This document shows, one piece after another, positions 10,629-22,177 of a stretch of 64,000 nucleotides of DNA. Both the position numbers and the translations under genes were made by a program. Under the pieces are notes generated by a model. The model was given only the letters and a program-made list of their open reading frames with translations, ran no database searches and had not been told where the DNA came from. This stretch comes from Agriotes lineatus. Taxonomy: Eukaryota > Arthropoda > Insecta > Coleoptera > Elateridae. Within the stretch, counting starts at the first letter, position 1. Every line of letters starts with the position of its first letter. The stretch is taken from assembly GCA_940337035.1 (NCBI GenBank), contig CALNHX010002695.1:62001-126000 (forward strand), given 5' to 3'.

Positions 10629-11478
10629 GAAACGTTCCCTCATCGTATCGCCCTTCTCAATGTTTTGGACAAAACCTTTGAAAAGATCTTTGCTTCCAGG
10701 CTTCGACAATTTTTAGAGGATCAAGACGTCATTCCCGACTTCCAATATGGCTTTCGCCCTCAACGAAGCACAACCAACCTTCTGCTTCAGCTCCAAACTG
10801 ACGCCACTCTTGCCATCAACTCCGGTCCATGCCTTCTCGCCGTCATGCTGGACATTGAGAGAGCTTTTGACTCAGTCTGGCATGCCGGTCTGTTGAAAAA
10901 GCTTTTGGACTTTCACGTCCATCCTTTCTTTGTCCGCTTCATCAACAGCTATCTATCCTCCCGCCAACACCAGGTCACAGTCCGCGGAAAAACCTTTAGA
11001 CCGTTCTCCCCAAGAGCCGAGGTTCCTCAAGGCTCGATTCTCACTCCTCTGCTCTTCATCACTTTCTACGCCGACATTCCTTTCCCGCCCAACCCAAGAG
11101 TCCAACATTTTCAGTACACAGATGACACCGCCATGTGGCTCAAAGCCATCAGCAGTAGCCGCGCCTCCAGCCTTCTATCCCGGTCATTTCTGAGCCTCGA
11201 AAGCTGGTTTCAGCGCTGGAGAATTAAACCCAACCCGAACAAACCCAAGGCCATCTTGTTCAAAAACCCACATCACCACAGCAGACCGTTACTGGACCCC
11301 AACAACGTCTCCTTGACACTATGGAACTCTAGGCTAAAGCTCGCCACTTCAGTCATCTATCTGGGTGTCCAATTTACTTCCACCCTGAGCTGGCTCCCCC
11401 AGCTTCAAAGATGCCTCGACTCTATTCAGAGAAGGAGTGTCATTCTCTCCGTGCTTCGAGGCATAGTAGAGAGGCCAA
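10629..11478 (+). pseudogene. LINE ORF2 reverse transcriptase segment
   Basis: Continuous frame from just after the copia LTR. RT motifs in order: R-I-A-L-L-N-V-L-D-K-T-F-E-K (finger region), Y-G-F-R-P-x-R-S-T, M-L-D-I-E-R-A-F-D-S-V-W-H (first catalytic Asp), P-Q-G-S-I-L-T-P-L-L-F, then Y-T-D-D-T where Jockey elements usually have F-A-D-D-T, and a K-x3-L-F thumb element. The catalytic Asp pair is kept. The frame is open but truncated at both ends: upstream endonuclease sequence is missing and the thumb is cut at about 11,478 by the next element. Confidence 0.85.
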
Positions 11479-12009
11479 ACTAAATTAACTCGTCAAATAA
11501 CGATTTTCGTGGGACTGAAATCGGCGGTGTTTCCTGAGTATGAGGAGCTATGAGGTCACAAAGATGGCGATTCTTTGTATCAGCTTTTGTCGATTAACTT
11601 AATAACTACTTAACCTATTTATGGGACTGAGGTGTCGTATGACAGGTATTTAAGTGTTAAGGCTTATATTTACATAAGGATATTTACTAAAGAAAATATG
11701 TTTACGAATTAACATTCTTTTATTTTAAATGACGCAATAAAATGCCAGTTACCTTAAAAATACTTAAATGCATAATTTTGCTACATTATCACCTATATTA
11801 TAAACTTATATAATTTTTGAAATTGCATGATATATGACGAAGTTATGACCATTTTACTGCGCATGGGCGCGGGCTCCCCGCTCGTCAGCTGACATGACCG
11901 AGGTCGTTGGCCAACAGGCTCACACAAGTCGGGTTACAGACTGAAGGTGGACCTGCGTGTTCGTGTTTATAACACGTATTGCTTTGGTTTCGATTAATAG
12001 AAAAAGATG

Positions 12010-13061
12010 TAAATTTCTACAGCCCCCTAAAGAAAGTTAAACCGAAGACATTAAAACATTTGAATACTTTAAACTTACAGGACAAAATAACAAAGACGTT
12101 GCAATAGATACAAATATTTTAGTCAGTCAGATGTTTTCTGCTGTGAAGAGTGGGAGTGATATAGATCTTTAAAAAATATTACTAAATAAGCTACGCAAAC
12201 CACCTCCGTCGTTAATTGATAATAATGGAGAAGACAGACAAACTACGAAAGCATTATTAGCTAACCTATTACAAGAGGAATCGCCAGTGTAGCTCAGTGA
12301 TTAGAGCATTTGACTGCGGTGTGAAAGTCTGGAGTTTAAATCCCAGAATCGATGCCTGACGGGCCGCCTACCTAGTCGCTTTAAATAATTGGAGACCTGC
12401 GTTCGAAAGAACAAAGTGTAATAATGCGGTTGTCTAATGCGTGATGCTTACCACATCACCACGTGTCATAAATTTGACATGCGACAGCCGGGTGTGAGAG
12501 CGAGGATATGGAAGCTCTGACTTGTCGCCTTGCAGGCCAAGCTCCTTCATGGGGTGTTAGTGTCTCACCATCATTATTATTATTATTACAAGAGGAAGGA
12601 AATATTTTAGAAATATTAGTCAATGAACCAAAAATCCAAACTGCTACTTTAGTCGAACGCCAAGCACTGATTTGAGCCATTGGAAAACATAAGGTGCAAA
12701 GAGTTTTGGCTATCTCAGCGATGCATTTTTACGAGCTGTCATGTCGAATTTCAAACAAAACGAATGCCAAAGTGTCCATGTCCTTTTCGAGCACTATGCG
12801 TCAATTAAGTCTGGAACACGATTAAAACGGAGTCAAAAGACTGTTCCAATTGAACACAAAATATCCAGTCGTGAGACGATTCTACCTAGAAAATGGAACC
12901 GCTTTCTACATTCGATTAAAAATAGGGCAAGCTTGAACAAATTTCTGTTCAAGAAAATTGCGGAGCAAGCATTAAAGCTCGACACCAATCACGAACTTTT
13001 GACTTCTGGTGGCTTTGCTGATCCTGAGACAGTAAGCACTCACTTTTTGCGAGGCATTTAA
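12010..13061 (+). pseudogene. Degenerate protein of the inverted-repeat element
   Basis: Taking out the SINE joins a broken reading frame: a segment containing FEYFKLTGQNNKDVAIDTNI and LLNKLRKPPPSLIDNNGED upstream, then LEILVNEPKIQTATLVERQA downstream, then a 106-codon stretch from 12,741 (MSNFKQNECQSVHVLFEH, and TILPRKWNRFLHSIKNRASL). Several stops and frameshifts are present. Its place between terminal inverted repeats suggests a transposase or accessory protein of that element, but I see no DDE or other catalytic signature and do not recognise the family. Confidence 0.4.
12281..12584 (+). mobile_element. tRNA-derived SINE with (ATT)n tail
   Basis: 304 bp flanked by a perfect 13-bp target-site duplication, ATTACAAGAGGAA, at 12,268-12,280 and 12,585-12,597. 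The head has Pol III A-box-like TAGCTCAGTGATTAGAGC and B-box-like GGAGTTTAAATCC, the body is unrelated to tRNA, and the tail is a short ATT repeat. It has the structure of a LINE-mobilised SINE, and the intact duplication suggests a fairly recent insertion. Confidence 0.9.
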
Positions 13062-13294
13062 ATACTTGTCATACGACACCTTATTCGTATAAATAGGTTA
13101 AGTAGTTATTGAGTTAATCGACAAAACCTGATACCAAGAATCACCATCTTTGTGACATCATAGCTCCTTACTCCATAGGCTGAGAAAGCAACAACAGGAT
13201 TTTTACTACTCAGGAAACACAGCTGATTACGATGGTATCACTTGTCGGTATAAAACTACTCAGTCCCACGAAAATAATTGTTAATTCTTTTGGC

Positions 13295-13830
13295 CTCCCT
13301 ATTAGCAGCTTTGGAGGTTGCCACCCTCGCACCTTCCTCCATACCTATAATATATTTATTCCGCCTATTATTGATTACCGTTTCATCTGTTTCAGCGCTC
13401 TACCTTGCTCCAACATGAAGAGGCTAAGATCAAAGGAGAGGGCTGTCGCCAGGACGATGCTGTACTTGAACTGGTTTCATCCTTCTCAGTAGGTTTGCGA
13501 CCTTGCCGGCACCCCCATATAGACGGCAGATTCTCCGATCTCCGCGGCCAATTCGTACAACAAGCAATACAGCAGGACCACCATCACACCCTCAGGACTC
13601 CAGCTTTTCAAACCAAGATTGCCCAGGACGAAGAAGATGTTTCCCCCAGCCATCCTTCTCGGCAACACGGAATATCTTCCCGAAAAGTTCCAGGACATCC
13701 TAGAAAACGTTCCCCTCAACCTCCGATGATCCCCACTTTACTGTACTGTATCACCTTATTCTTGTAAATTTGTAAATATGCAATATCTTAAGCTCAATTC
13801 TGTAAACACGCAATATCCTAAGTTTAAATT
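13295..13830 (+). pseudogene. LINE ORF2 C-terminal part and 3'UTR
   Basis: The frame FGGCHPRTFLHTYNIFIPP followed by ERAVARTMLYLNWF is the post-RT C-terminal region of Jockey-group ORF2. It continues, with frame breaks, through a Cys/His-poor tail to about 13,725, followed by an AT-rich 3'UTR-like stretch with two related copies of a GTAAA...GCAATATC motif. It is the continuation of the LINE interrupted at 11,478. Confidence 0.6.
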
Positions 13831-14162
13831 CAAATGAAATGTTATTTTTTTATTCTAAAAAATTTCATGTACAAAGTCAAGAGTGCAAGTCCCCTAAACC
13901 GCAGTAGGTAATATTTTTTCTAGACAGGACCCAGGTTGTATCACAGACAAATGAATATAGCTACGTGATATACAAAGTGAGATCATACTTTTACCAAAGA
14001 GCATATAATGCTTTTACCATATTTACATTTTCGGTAAATAAATATACTATATACACACTTGAAATGGTTCAAACTTGTTTCTATACACCTCATTTTACGA
14101 TACCTATCTGTGTATTGTTTGAGGTTACTCGAATAGTCAATATTGACTTCAAATTTCAGCTT
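13831..14162. other. Unassigned AT-rich stretch
   Basis: AT-rich sequence between the LINE 3' end and the next SINE. No gene or repeat was recognised apart from the left copy of the SINE target duplication at 14,150-14,162. Confidence 0.5.
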
Positions 14163-14494
14163 GCCGGTGTCGGTAGCTCAGTGGTAAGCATCCTGGCTAC
14201 TGATCTAAGGGTCGCGAGTTCGATTCCCGGTCCCGGTGAGGTTTTCAAAAATAAAAAAATGCAGATGAAAGCCTCTACAGAATGCCATCATTCGGAAGTG
14301 ATGTAAAGGCGTGGGTCCCATGTTACTACGATGTGTAGCATGTAAAAGATCCCTTGTTAGGGTTGGAACTCCTTAGTCTCGGCAAAATTCTAAGTAGGAC
14401 TTTGACCATATGACCAAAGCAGTCGGTGTCTAAGGTACCTGGTACTCTGCATGCCTAGACCTTGTCCATTAACAAACAAACAAACAAACAACAA
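14163..14494 (+). mobile_element. tRNA-derived SINE with (CAAA)n tail
   Basis: 332 bp flanked by a perfect 13-bp duplication, CAAATTTCAGCTT, at 14,150-14,162 and 14,495-14,507. The head has A-box TAGCTCAGTGG and B-box GAGTTCGATTCCC typical of a tRNA gene, followed by a tRNA-unrelated body and a CAAA-repeat tail. Body and tail differ from the SINE at 12,281, so this is a different family. Confidence 0.92.
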
Positions 14495-14507
14495 CAAATT
14501 TCAGCTT

Positions 14508-17500
14508 AGATTAAGTTGTCTTTGTAGATGCACGCCTAGCATTTCTAGGTTAATGTAGCTTACACCGTGTGAACTCAAACAAGGATTTATGTGACAGTTA
14601 TGTTCGTTGGTAGCCCATAAACCTTTACATTGCATCCACGATTCGGCCCGTGTTGTTAGAGTAGGTACCTTGTGAACAAGGCTACTTAATCAAAGTTGCC
14701 GTTTTGCTGTTTGTGCACCCATATAGACTAACGTTTCGTAAGAAAAACCCAAAAACTTCCACGTGCTTATCACGAGGTCGCAGCGTTCAGCTGTTTTTCG
14801 TTAGTGGTCGAATGCGCTAGGATTCTTTTCCTGCACCTCGAGGAAGCAACTTGTTTCTAAAAGGTCCCGTTCGTGCTTTATTACGCTACGACGATTAATT
14901 TTTGAAGGGCTGATGGTTTTGATTCAGGTACGATTGCGATTTTCTGCTTGCTATTCTTATATTAATTATGTTTCTTTAGCTCTTAATTGACAGTTTTACC
15001 TGACTTAATTTTCAACACCGGCTAATGTCCTACCTAGCTTCTGCAATTTGGGAGTGGCTCTGCTTCAATTACGGGCGCATCAAAGGTGCTTTTAACCACA
15101 GGGTATAGCAACCCCGGCCAGCATTTGCCTGTCAGCAACTTATGGGCGTTAGAGGTTCGAGGTTAGTGTTACTTTTGTGGTGATTACCGCATTAAAAGTG
15201 GATGGTCTCCCTGCTTTCAAGCTGATTCGGACTGGCTATTCCGAGATTAATATTATATTAAATTATCTTGAAATTTAAATTCGTACATACCATAACTATC
15301 AGTATTTAAAGTTTAAATTTATACTTTTCGTTATTACTAACATGTAAAGTTTAGACGCATACGTTCAATCAGTTTTAATAGAAGTTTAAATGCGTATACT
15401 TAATTACAATTAATATTGAAAGCTACAATTTATATGTGTAATCAAACCTTTGTAAAAGGAGCATTCACGTTTTTTGCCTTCAATAGCCTGACAGAAAGGT
15501 TTTTTTAAATAACAGCGATATGCATATCACTCGATTTATTTGTGGCTACAATTAATTTAATAACCTGAAAGGGGTTCTTGATCTTGATGCGTGTCACAAC
15601 CTTCAATTAATTTGCACATTTCTATTATTATTACATTCTTTATGACCAAATTATTCTAATTATTTAATATTGAGTTACCATTATAGACTGCAAGATTATT
15701 TAGCGTTAATAAATAAATGCTAGTCACTTGTAGTTAGTAATATTATTTGAAATCATCTGATTTCTGGCGCCCATACCTTTTTTTGAAGACTTTGCAGGGT
15801 ACACAGCTCGTGGTTTGAACCTTATCGCCGAATTTGAGCTAGTTCGGCCTGCGCGGTAAGTAAAAATTTTTAGAGCTTTCGTGTAGTGCGTGCTTTAAGG
15901 AGGTTAATCGGCGATTTTTTTTACTACCATTGATTATTTTAATTAATTAACCGCAGGTCAGCTTCCTTATCGTTTTAGAGTCACAATTGCTCTGACCAAA
16001 TTATTCGTGGCTTCTACATTGTAAGGGTTCACAGGCCACCAAGGAACATAACTCTCACACAAATCAGTGTTTGGGTTCACAAAGTGTAAGGTACATAGGT
16101 AAATCCAAATAATGCTGGGTGTTCACCTACAAAGATCTAACAGTCTAAGCCAAAATTTGATCTATACCATAAAATCGGTGGTCTCTTTCTTTGTATGTAT
16201 GTTTGTTCGCTATCTCCTCTGAAGATACTGGACCGATTAAATTGTATGATAACTTAAAAGTTTGCTAATTTTTAGACTTAGATCATACGCCAGTTTTTAT
16301 TTTCAAAAAATGTACGAAAAAGTAAAGTAAAATTAAATTATATTTAATTTAATTAAATCGTGTAATTAGCAAAGCAAAGCGTAGCTCGAGTGATTCACTA
16401 GTTTTAATATACTGGCAGATTTCCTGTCTTAACTTGACGATGACTCAAAATTTTTTAGTCTTATAACATCTGTTCCTGCCAAGAACAAATTTTCAAAAGT
16501 GGCATTAGTAATGAGAAAACATAAAAATAGACTCAATAATGAATCTATCCATAGTTTAATGTGGTTAAATTCATGGGTTAACAATAATATATCTTATTGT
16601 GAATGTGAAATACATATAGTATTTCCTATATTGTTACGGTGTGCTATCAGTATTATTATTTAATCTTAAGTACTTTATCACTCTTTATAATTATCTCCCA
16701 AATAAAATTAATTTGAAAGACTAATGTTAACTGCTCCTTACTTATGTAAAAATACTTACCCATAGGTGAGCAGGATCATAAAGATGTAGGTACACAAGTA
16801 TTTTTAATAAACGAAAAACAGGAAATGCTTGATTCTTGAGAAATACTATGTTGGAGTAACCAAGTTACCTCTCTTACTACACCAACTTGCATTTCTTGAA
16901 TGAGTTGAATCTTGCATAAAATGCGTTCATTTTATGTCTAAACCGGTCTTGCCATGCATCATCGAATTACACGTTTTAAACAGGCTAAATCAGGCATAAA
17001 ATGAATTTATTTTATCATCAACCAAGTGTAAATGGATCAGTCTTATTCTGATCTTCACAATGGCACCCAAATGTTTTAACGACAAAAAATTAGATAGCCT
17101 TTTGGGAACCAGTGTCACCCACAGCAAATAAGAGTTTAGCAAAAATGAAAAAAGTGACGCAGAAAATCATAATCCTGACAAAGTTGAAACTGAAGAAGGG
17201 ATAAAAGTGTAACTACCTGACTACCTGACATATCTGAAAATGTTTATTATAAATCGTATGTCGCAGGTCTCCAAAAAAAGCAAGGCTGTTCTCTCACTCA
17301 ACTCAGTTTCACTGCTGTTGACACAAGATCTGAGAATGTACTTACGTCCATGCAACCAGAAGGGGACCACTCTGAATTTTCAAGCAAATAATTAATATGG
17401 CTGCTGTTAGCAATCATTTTTACACACAAAAATACTGATGTGTGTAAAGATAGAAGCTATCATAGATACTTTCTTCAAAAATTAGCACTCCCTAATGTAA

Positions 17501-17797
17501 GAAATAAAACATGGGGTAACTGAGTTACTCCGCATGGTCTGTGAAGTACATTCCATTAGCATTGGTCACGGGGAAGATTAAACCAGCTGTTTTTTGTTTT
17601 TATTTTGTTGATGCAAATGCGATTTACCACTATTTATCTTCGTCACTTACCAAGAAAAGGTCCTGTGGTACACAATTTTAAAATGAAAATTTTAAGCAAT
17701 AATAAAAAGATACTTGATTTTATTTTATACAAAGTTTGTTACTGGAAGACAACAATAATTAACTCATTGTAACAATTAATATTAACAAGCAAATAGC
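14508..17797. other. Non-coding interval upstream of dysbindin's 3' end
   Basis: About 3.3 kb without a supported gene. At about 16,170-16,412 there is a segment ending GTAGCTCGAGTGATTCACTAG that resembles an interspersed-repeat end. At about 17,060-17,530 there is short, stop-interrupted possible coding sequence (MAPKCFNDKKLDSLLG) that I cannot place. The rest is AT-rich and unassigned. Confidence 0.4.
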
Positions 17798-19871
17798 TTA
17801 TTTTGCATTTAGGAATGTCTCTAGATCTTGTTGATCCAAATCCAGCTGAATCTCTTCTAGTAAGGCACTTGACTGAACATTTGTTTCAATTTCTGGAAAA
17901 CATTGATTAGTACAGATATAGAAAAGCAAAAACACATTCTTACTTGGTATGGTTCCGAGGCTTTTGTAAGTTTCTAAATCGTTATTGAATGCTTCTGCAA
18001 ACACCTGTTGTCTTTCTTCCAACATTTTTTTCTGTTTAAGTTCCTGGTCCATTAGAGTTTGAGCATGTTTGGCTTGCAATTCAGTCCTTGCCTTTTCAAA
18101 ATTTACTGAAATTTTTTAAAAAGATTTATCCACTTTGTAAAGTAAAGGCTAAGAGTATTGTATGAAAGAGGAAACAAATTCGATAAACAATATGCATATA
18201 CAGTAAGTCCGCGAATTGAGTTACAAAGAGGTATGACTGACAAAAACAATTGTACATCAAACTACAAATGTGAAATTCAGCCATTGCTTGACTTGAAACT
18301 AATTTTTTGTATATTTTGAATTTTTTAAATTAAAGCGGGCAGGGCAACCAATAATAAAGAATGTTTTTGTCAGTTAAAGTATCTTATCCGTTCATATTAC
18401 ACAAGGATTTTATTAAGAAAAATTATTACCTATTATGAGTAGGTACTACTACTACTCTTAGAAATTATATTTTTTATTTACTGTGTGCATTGTAAAAAAT
18501 AACATTATTAAACTAAGCTGAAGTGCAATTATTTTTAATGAGATCGCTATATCAACAATACTTAATTAAATTTTAGAAAGCATCTCCTAAAACCGTTTGT
18601 TTCAGTAACATATTACTAATATTTTAGGTCACTTGTTATTGCAGTTTTTCGCAATTTTTCCAATTAAAGATTATCCTTGTAAGTTTGGAAGCTTTTGGTT
18701 AAAAAAAAACATAAATTAGATTAACATTTTGGAGCCTATTTGCTAAAACGCATTTATTAATAAATTTATCATTCAGTGTATATGATAAATTGTTGTTTCA
18801 ATGCACTTTTTATTGAAGTTTATGTTTACAACTAAGAAACTGCATGGATACTGTAGAGATAAAGGAGATTCACTTAAAGAGAAATTCCACACACGATAGA
18901 TAATATAATATGAAATTTAGTATAATCCTGATAAGAGTATAAGAATAAAATAAATTATCTAGGTATGAAATAGGAAACTTAGTTTAAATTACATCTTTTT
19001 TAAAGCACTCATTATATAGGATGTATAAGTGGTACAAATATGATGTAGGTAGTTCATAATAACAGTATAGTGTATATTTAATTTAATGTAGCTTTTATTT
19101 GTTTTGCTTTATGATTAACTAAAATTTAAACGATAATAATGACAAACACAAAATGATAACTCATTAAGCAAAAAATTAATGACAAAAATGCATTTTATCT
19201 GTCACAGTCAACAAAGATGTTTGTACACGATTATTATTTAATAAATTGGCATTACATATTCTGTAATACATAAACGAAACTTCATCTAATGAAATCTAAA
19301 TAAAAATATAATTAAGTGTAGGTACTTTTTTACACTATTACCTACCTGTTTGCAGCCCTAATATAGTTTTCCGTTTTTACCTAGATAACTTAACATAATC
19401 ACTTTATTACTTACACAATTTCTTTTCCTTGTAAAGGGCTAACTGATACCTATGGTCCACTTTCTTCTTTTCCAATTCCAGAGCTTCGATGGCATCTTCC
19501 AGATCTAGTAAACTTCTTTCAGTGGTTTCAAAGCTGTGGTGCAATTGTCGAATCTGCGCAAGGCAGCTTTCCACGCTCTTATCTAATGTTGGGGGAGCAT
19601 TCAGAAGCTGATTTATTTCGACAATATTGTTGTAGTCCTTGCTGACTTTTGCATGCACGACGTTAATACTTTCGGCTAGCTTAGCAGCGTTTTTGGCGTT
19701 ATCCTCATTTAACTCGTGTAGTTCGGCCCACTGCTGTTGGAAGTGGCTTAAGATCGCTGCACCAGCGTTTAAAACTATAGGTGGGCTTGCTACTGGTACT
19801 TCTTCACTGGTGGGACTCAATATGCCAATTTTACTCACATTTAATAATTTCCCTTTCAGACTTGTCAACAT
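17798..19871 (-). CDS. Dysb: Dysbindin (DTNBP1 homologue), BLOC-1 subunit, three exons
   Basis: Exons on the minus strand: 19,415-19,871, 17,944-18,105 and 17,798-17,892, with introns 18,106-19,414 and 17,893-17,943 (51 bp). All junctions are GT-AG, with GTAAGT and GTAAGA donors. They join to exactly 714 bases, 237 residues plus stop. The N-terminus MLTSLKGKLLNV, the coiled-coil middle (about 60-200), the block FEKARTELQAKHAQ then ERQQVFAEAFNNDLETY, and the C-terminal DQQDLETFLNAK all match the dysbindin family pattern (human: FKAELDAEHAQ, ERQKFFEEAFQQDM, DQEALDVFLN). Dysbindin is a subunit of BLOC-1, which acts in endosome to lysosome-related-organelle traffic and synaptic homeostasis. The start is the first ATG; an upstream in-frame TTG is disregarded. 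This is the only clear host protein gene in the window. Confidence 0.9.
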
Positions 19872-21812
19872 AGTAATTTGGTGCGAGCGCAAGCTCTGCT
19901 TAATCTACTTTGATGTACAATCGCAATTGAATTCTTCATTAGTTTCCAATAAGAATATAACGAATGGAAAACATTACAACATAAGAAATAAACATACAAG
20001 ATAAAAATAACCGATAAATGCAGATAAATATTTGCAGGTTATATTGGTGTTGACACAATCATATGATTTTTACAGTGCGTTCCGTAATCACTTTCTGGGT
20101 ACAATTTCGAAATACGTTCCGAATATATTATACAAGGAAAATAAATAGTAGATTGATGTACAAGTTATAAAAATCTGGTGTGATACACGCACACAACTTC
20201 CTTTTACAGTGATCTTATAATTAGCCAAAAATTTCATTTTTAATTTTTAAGCATTTGTAAACAAATTTATAAATTACAAATTCTACAAAGACGGTACAAA
20301 ATAGAGCGTTAGTTCAAGAGACAAATTTTCAAGGGTAATACCACAAAAGCTGAAAATTTTTTGAGAATATTTTTTTGTTTTCATGCAAATTATTGTGTTT
20401 AAATTTCTCGAAACCAAAACTGCGTTAAAAATTCCGCGAGATCGCAAGTCGAGTGGAATTTGAGCAGTTTTTGTTGATAGAAATTTGCAATAATTTGCAT
20501 GTTGACGAAAAAAATTCTCTTACAAAATGTTGCCTTGAGTAGTATTTGGAAAGATTATTGAACAATATGGTTAGATGACTTTTACCGTGTTCGACAGCAC
20601 ACATTTTTAACGTTTTCCACTATTAATTCAATACTGGAGCTTAAAACACGATTATTATGAGTTTTTAGAACGACGCTGATTTACAAACTTTGACTTTGAC
20701 GTTTTGGTGAAATGTCAATCAAATGCTACTCACTAAATTGAAATCATTGAAACCAATCGGGTTCTCGTGAAAACACTGTGACATTTAGGTGTTTTCAATG
20801 ACAGTCAATTTTGATTGACCGTTTCTGACAAATTAAACAATTTTCATTGATTTGTTCATTATAGTATTGAATCATCTCTACAATTTTTAGCTGAATTCAA
20901 AAATGTAATAATATACCGGGTGTTCTATTTAAAATAGGAGTTAATAAAAAAATTTAAAAAACAAAATAAATCCATTTTAGAAGGATTCAACTGGAAAATC
21001 TCATAAGTATATCACATCAATCCACATTAAAAACGTAATAAAAATGTTTTTGAAAAAATCGAAAAAAACTGAAAAAGCACAAGAGTAAACACCATACTTC
21101 CGGTTATGAGATTTTCTTCAGAAGCGTGCTGTCGCATCTAGATAGTACACAAAAATTATATGTGAAGTTTCAACGTCATGCCTCTTTTGGTGTTTGGAGA
21201 TATTCTGTTCACAGACACACAGACAGACAGACCAATGAACAAAATCATGTTTTTTAGGTTCAAGGGACTCTAAAACGTGAAGATCTGTTAAAAACTCAAT
21301 TTCAAATTTTTGGGATGAATCCAATACTTCCTTTATCGTAAAAGAAAGTAAAAAATAGAAAAGTTAAGAGCTTTCCAACAAATGTAAAATTTAAATTACG
21401 AGCGAACCCAGCGAAACGAGTGGAGTAATTGGAAAACACTTTTCTAACGAGTTGAACAATCTATTTTTCTAATACCGTTGCAAAAACTAGCTAAAATTAA
21501 ATGTTGACGTTTAATTTATCTGACGACTACAATATTATCTATAATTTATAGGAATATAGGTTGTAAAATCTCCGTTTTCATTCATTCATTATCAATAGCC
21601 TCTTTCACCGAAACTAGGTGTATCAGTCACCTGTCAAATTTTAGCAAACTCAGATCAAAGCTGAATTGATATATTGATTTAAAAATTCAACATTTAACTT
21701 AAAAATTTTAATAGTTATTAATGATACGAGTGCGAAAACACAAGCTTAAAGTTCGAGTGTGTTGTTATACAACGAGACGCAGTCGAGTTGCCTAGACACC
21801 CGAGATACTTTG
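19872..21812. other. Interval upstream of dysbindin with minor repeats
   Basis: Probably contains the dysbindin promoter near 19,872-20,100, though no TATA box or initiator can be assigned. At about 20,340-20,530 there is an imperfect inverted repeat (CATGCAAATTATTG against CAATAATTTGCATG). At about 20,915-21,340 there is a repeat-like stretch with ACACAGACAGACAGACC, a motif often seen near 3' ends of interspersed repeats. No gene is supported. Confidence 0.4.
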
Positions 21813-22080
21813 ACAGCCGTATTCATAGTCGTTCGCCAGCGGTTCGCCGGCGAGTCGCCAGAGTTTCGTTATGAATAGTATGTTGGCGGCACTGTACGTC
21901 TATGTCAAATTCGAGGTTAGCAGGTTAGATTTTGTGTCAATTTCTGCCAAAACTGACGGAAAACCTAACCTGATAACCTCGAATTTGACATAGACGTACA
22001 GTGCCGCCAACATACTATTCATAACGAAACTCCGGCGACTCGCCGGCGAACCGCTGGCGAACGACTATGAATACGGCTGT
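21813..22080. repeat. 268-bp near-perfect palindrome (foldback MITE)
   Basis: Begins ACAGCCGTATTCATAGTCG and ends with its reverse complement. The arms pair over nearly the whole length with only a few mismatches around a short loop at about 21,940-21,955. The inner part carries the module CTATGTCAAATTCGAGGTTA that also occurs in four other places in the window. A transcript would form an almost perfect hairpin of about 125 bp. No target duplication is evident. It is GC-richer than its surroundings (GTTCGCCAGCGGTTCGCCGG). Confidence 0.9.
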
Positions 22081-22177
22081 AAGCGTTTTCGCAAGAGTGT
22101 CATTCAAAATTTTTTCTGTTGATCAACCACGTTGGTCACGAGTCGCTATGGATATGTTGTTTATTTTATAAAGGAAA

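Larger units (their letters stand above)
11478..13294 (+). mobile_element. DNA element with long imperfect terminal inverted repeats, inside the LINE
   Basis: The ends are inverted: GAGGCCAAA...TTTTCGTGGGACTGA on the left matches its reverse complement on the right. Homology continues inward with indels for about 170-200 bp, to the TAACCTATTTAT and GTGTCGTATGACA blocks (left about 11,610-11,660, right about 13,060-13,100). Joining the flanks restores the LINE frame from LRGIV to PISSFGGCHPR, so this is an insertion. Target duplication is unclear because the terminal GAGGCC is itself mirrored. The interior holds degenerate coding sequence and a SINE. Superfamily not recognised. Confidence 0.75.

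Noticed and set aside
20340..20530. Small MITE upstream of dysbindin
   Set aside because: The inverted match is short and imperfect and no target duplication was seen; kept only as a note.
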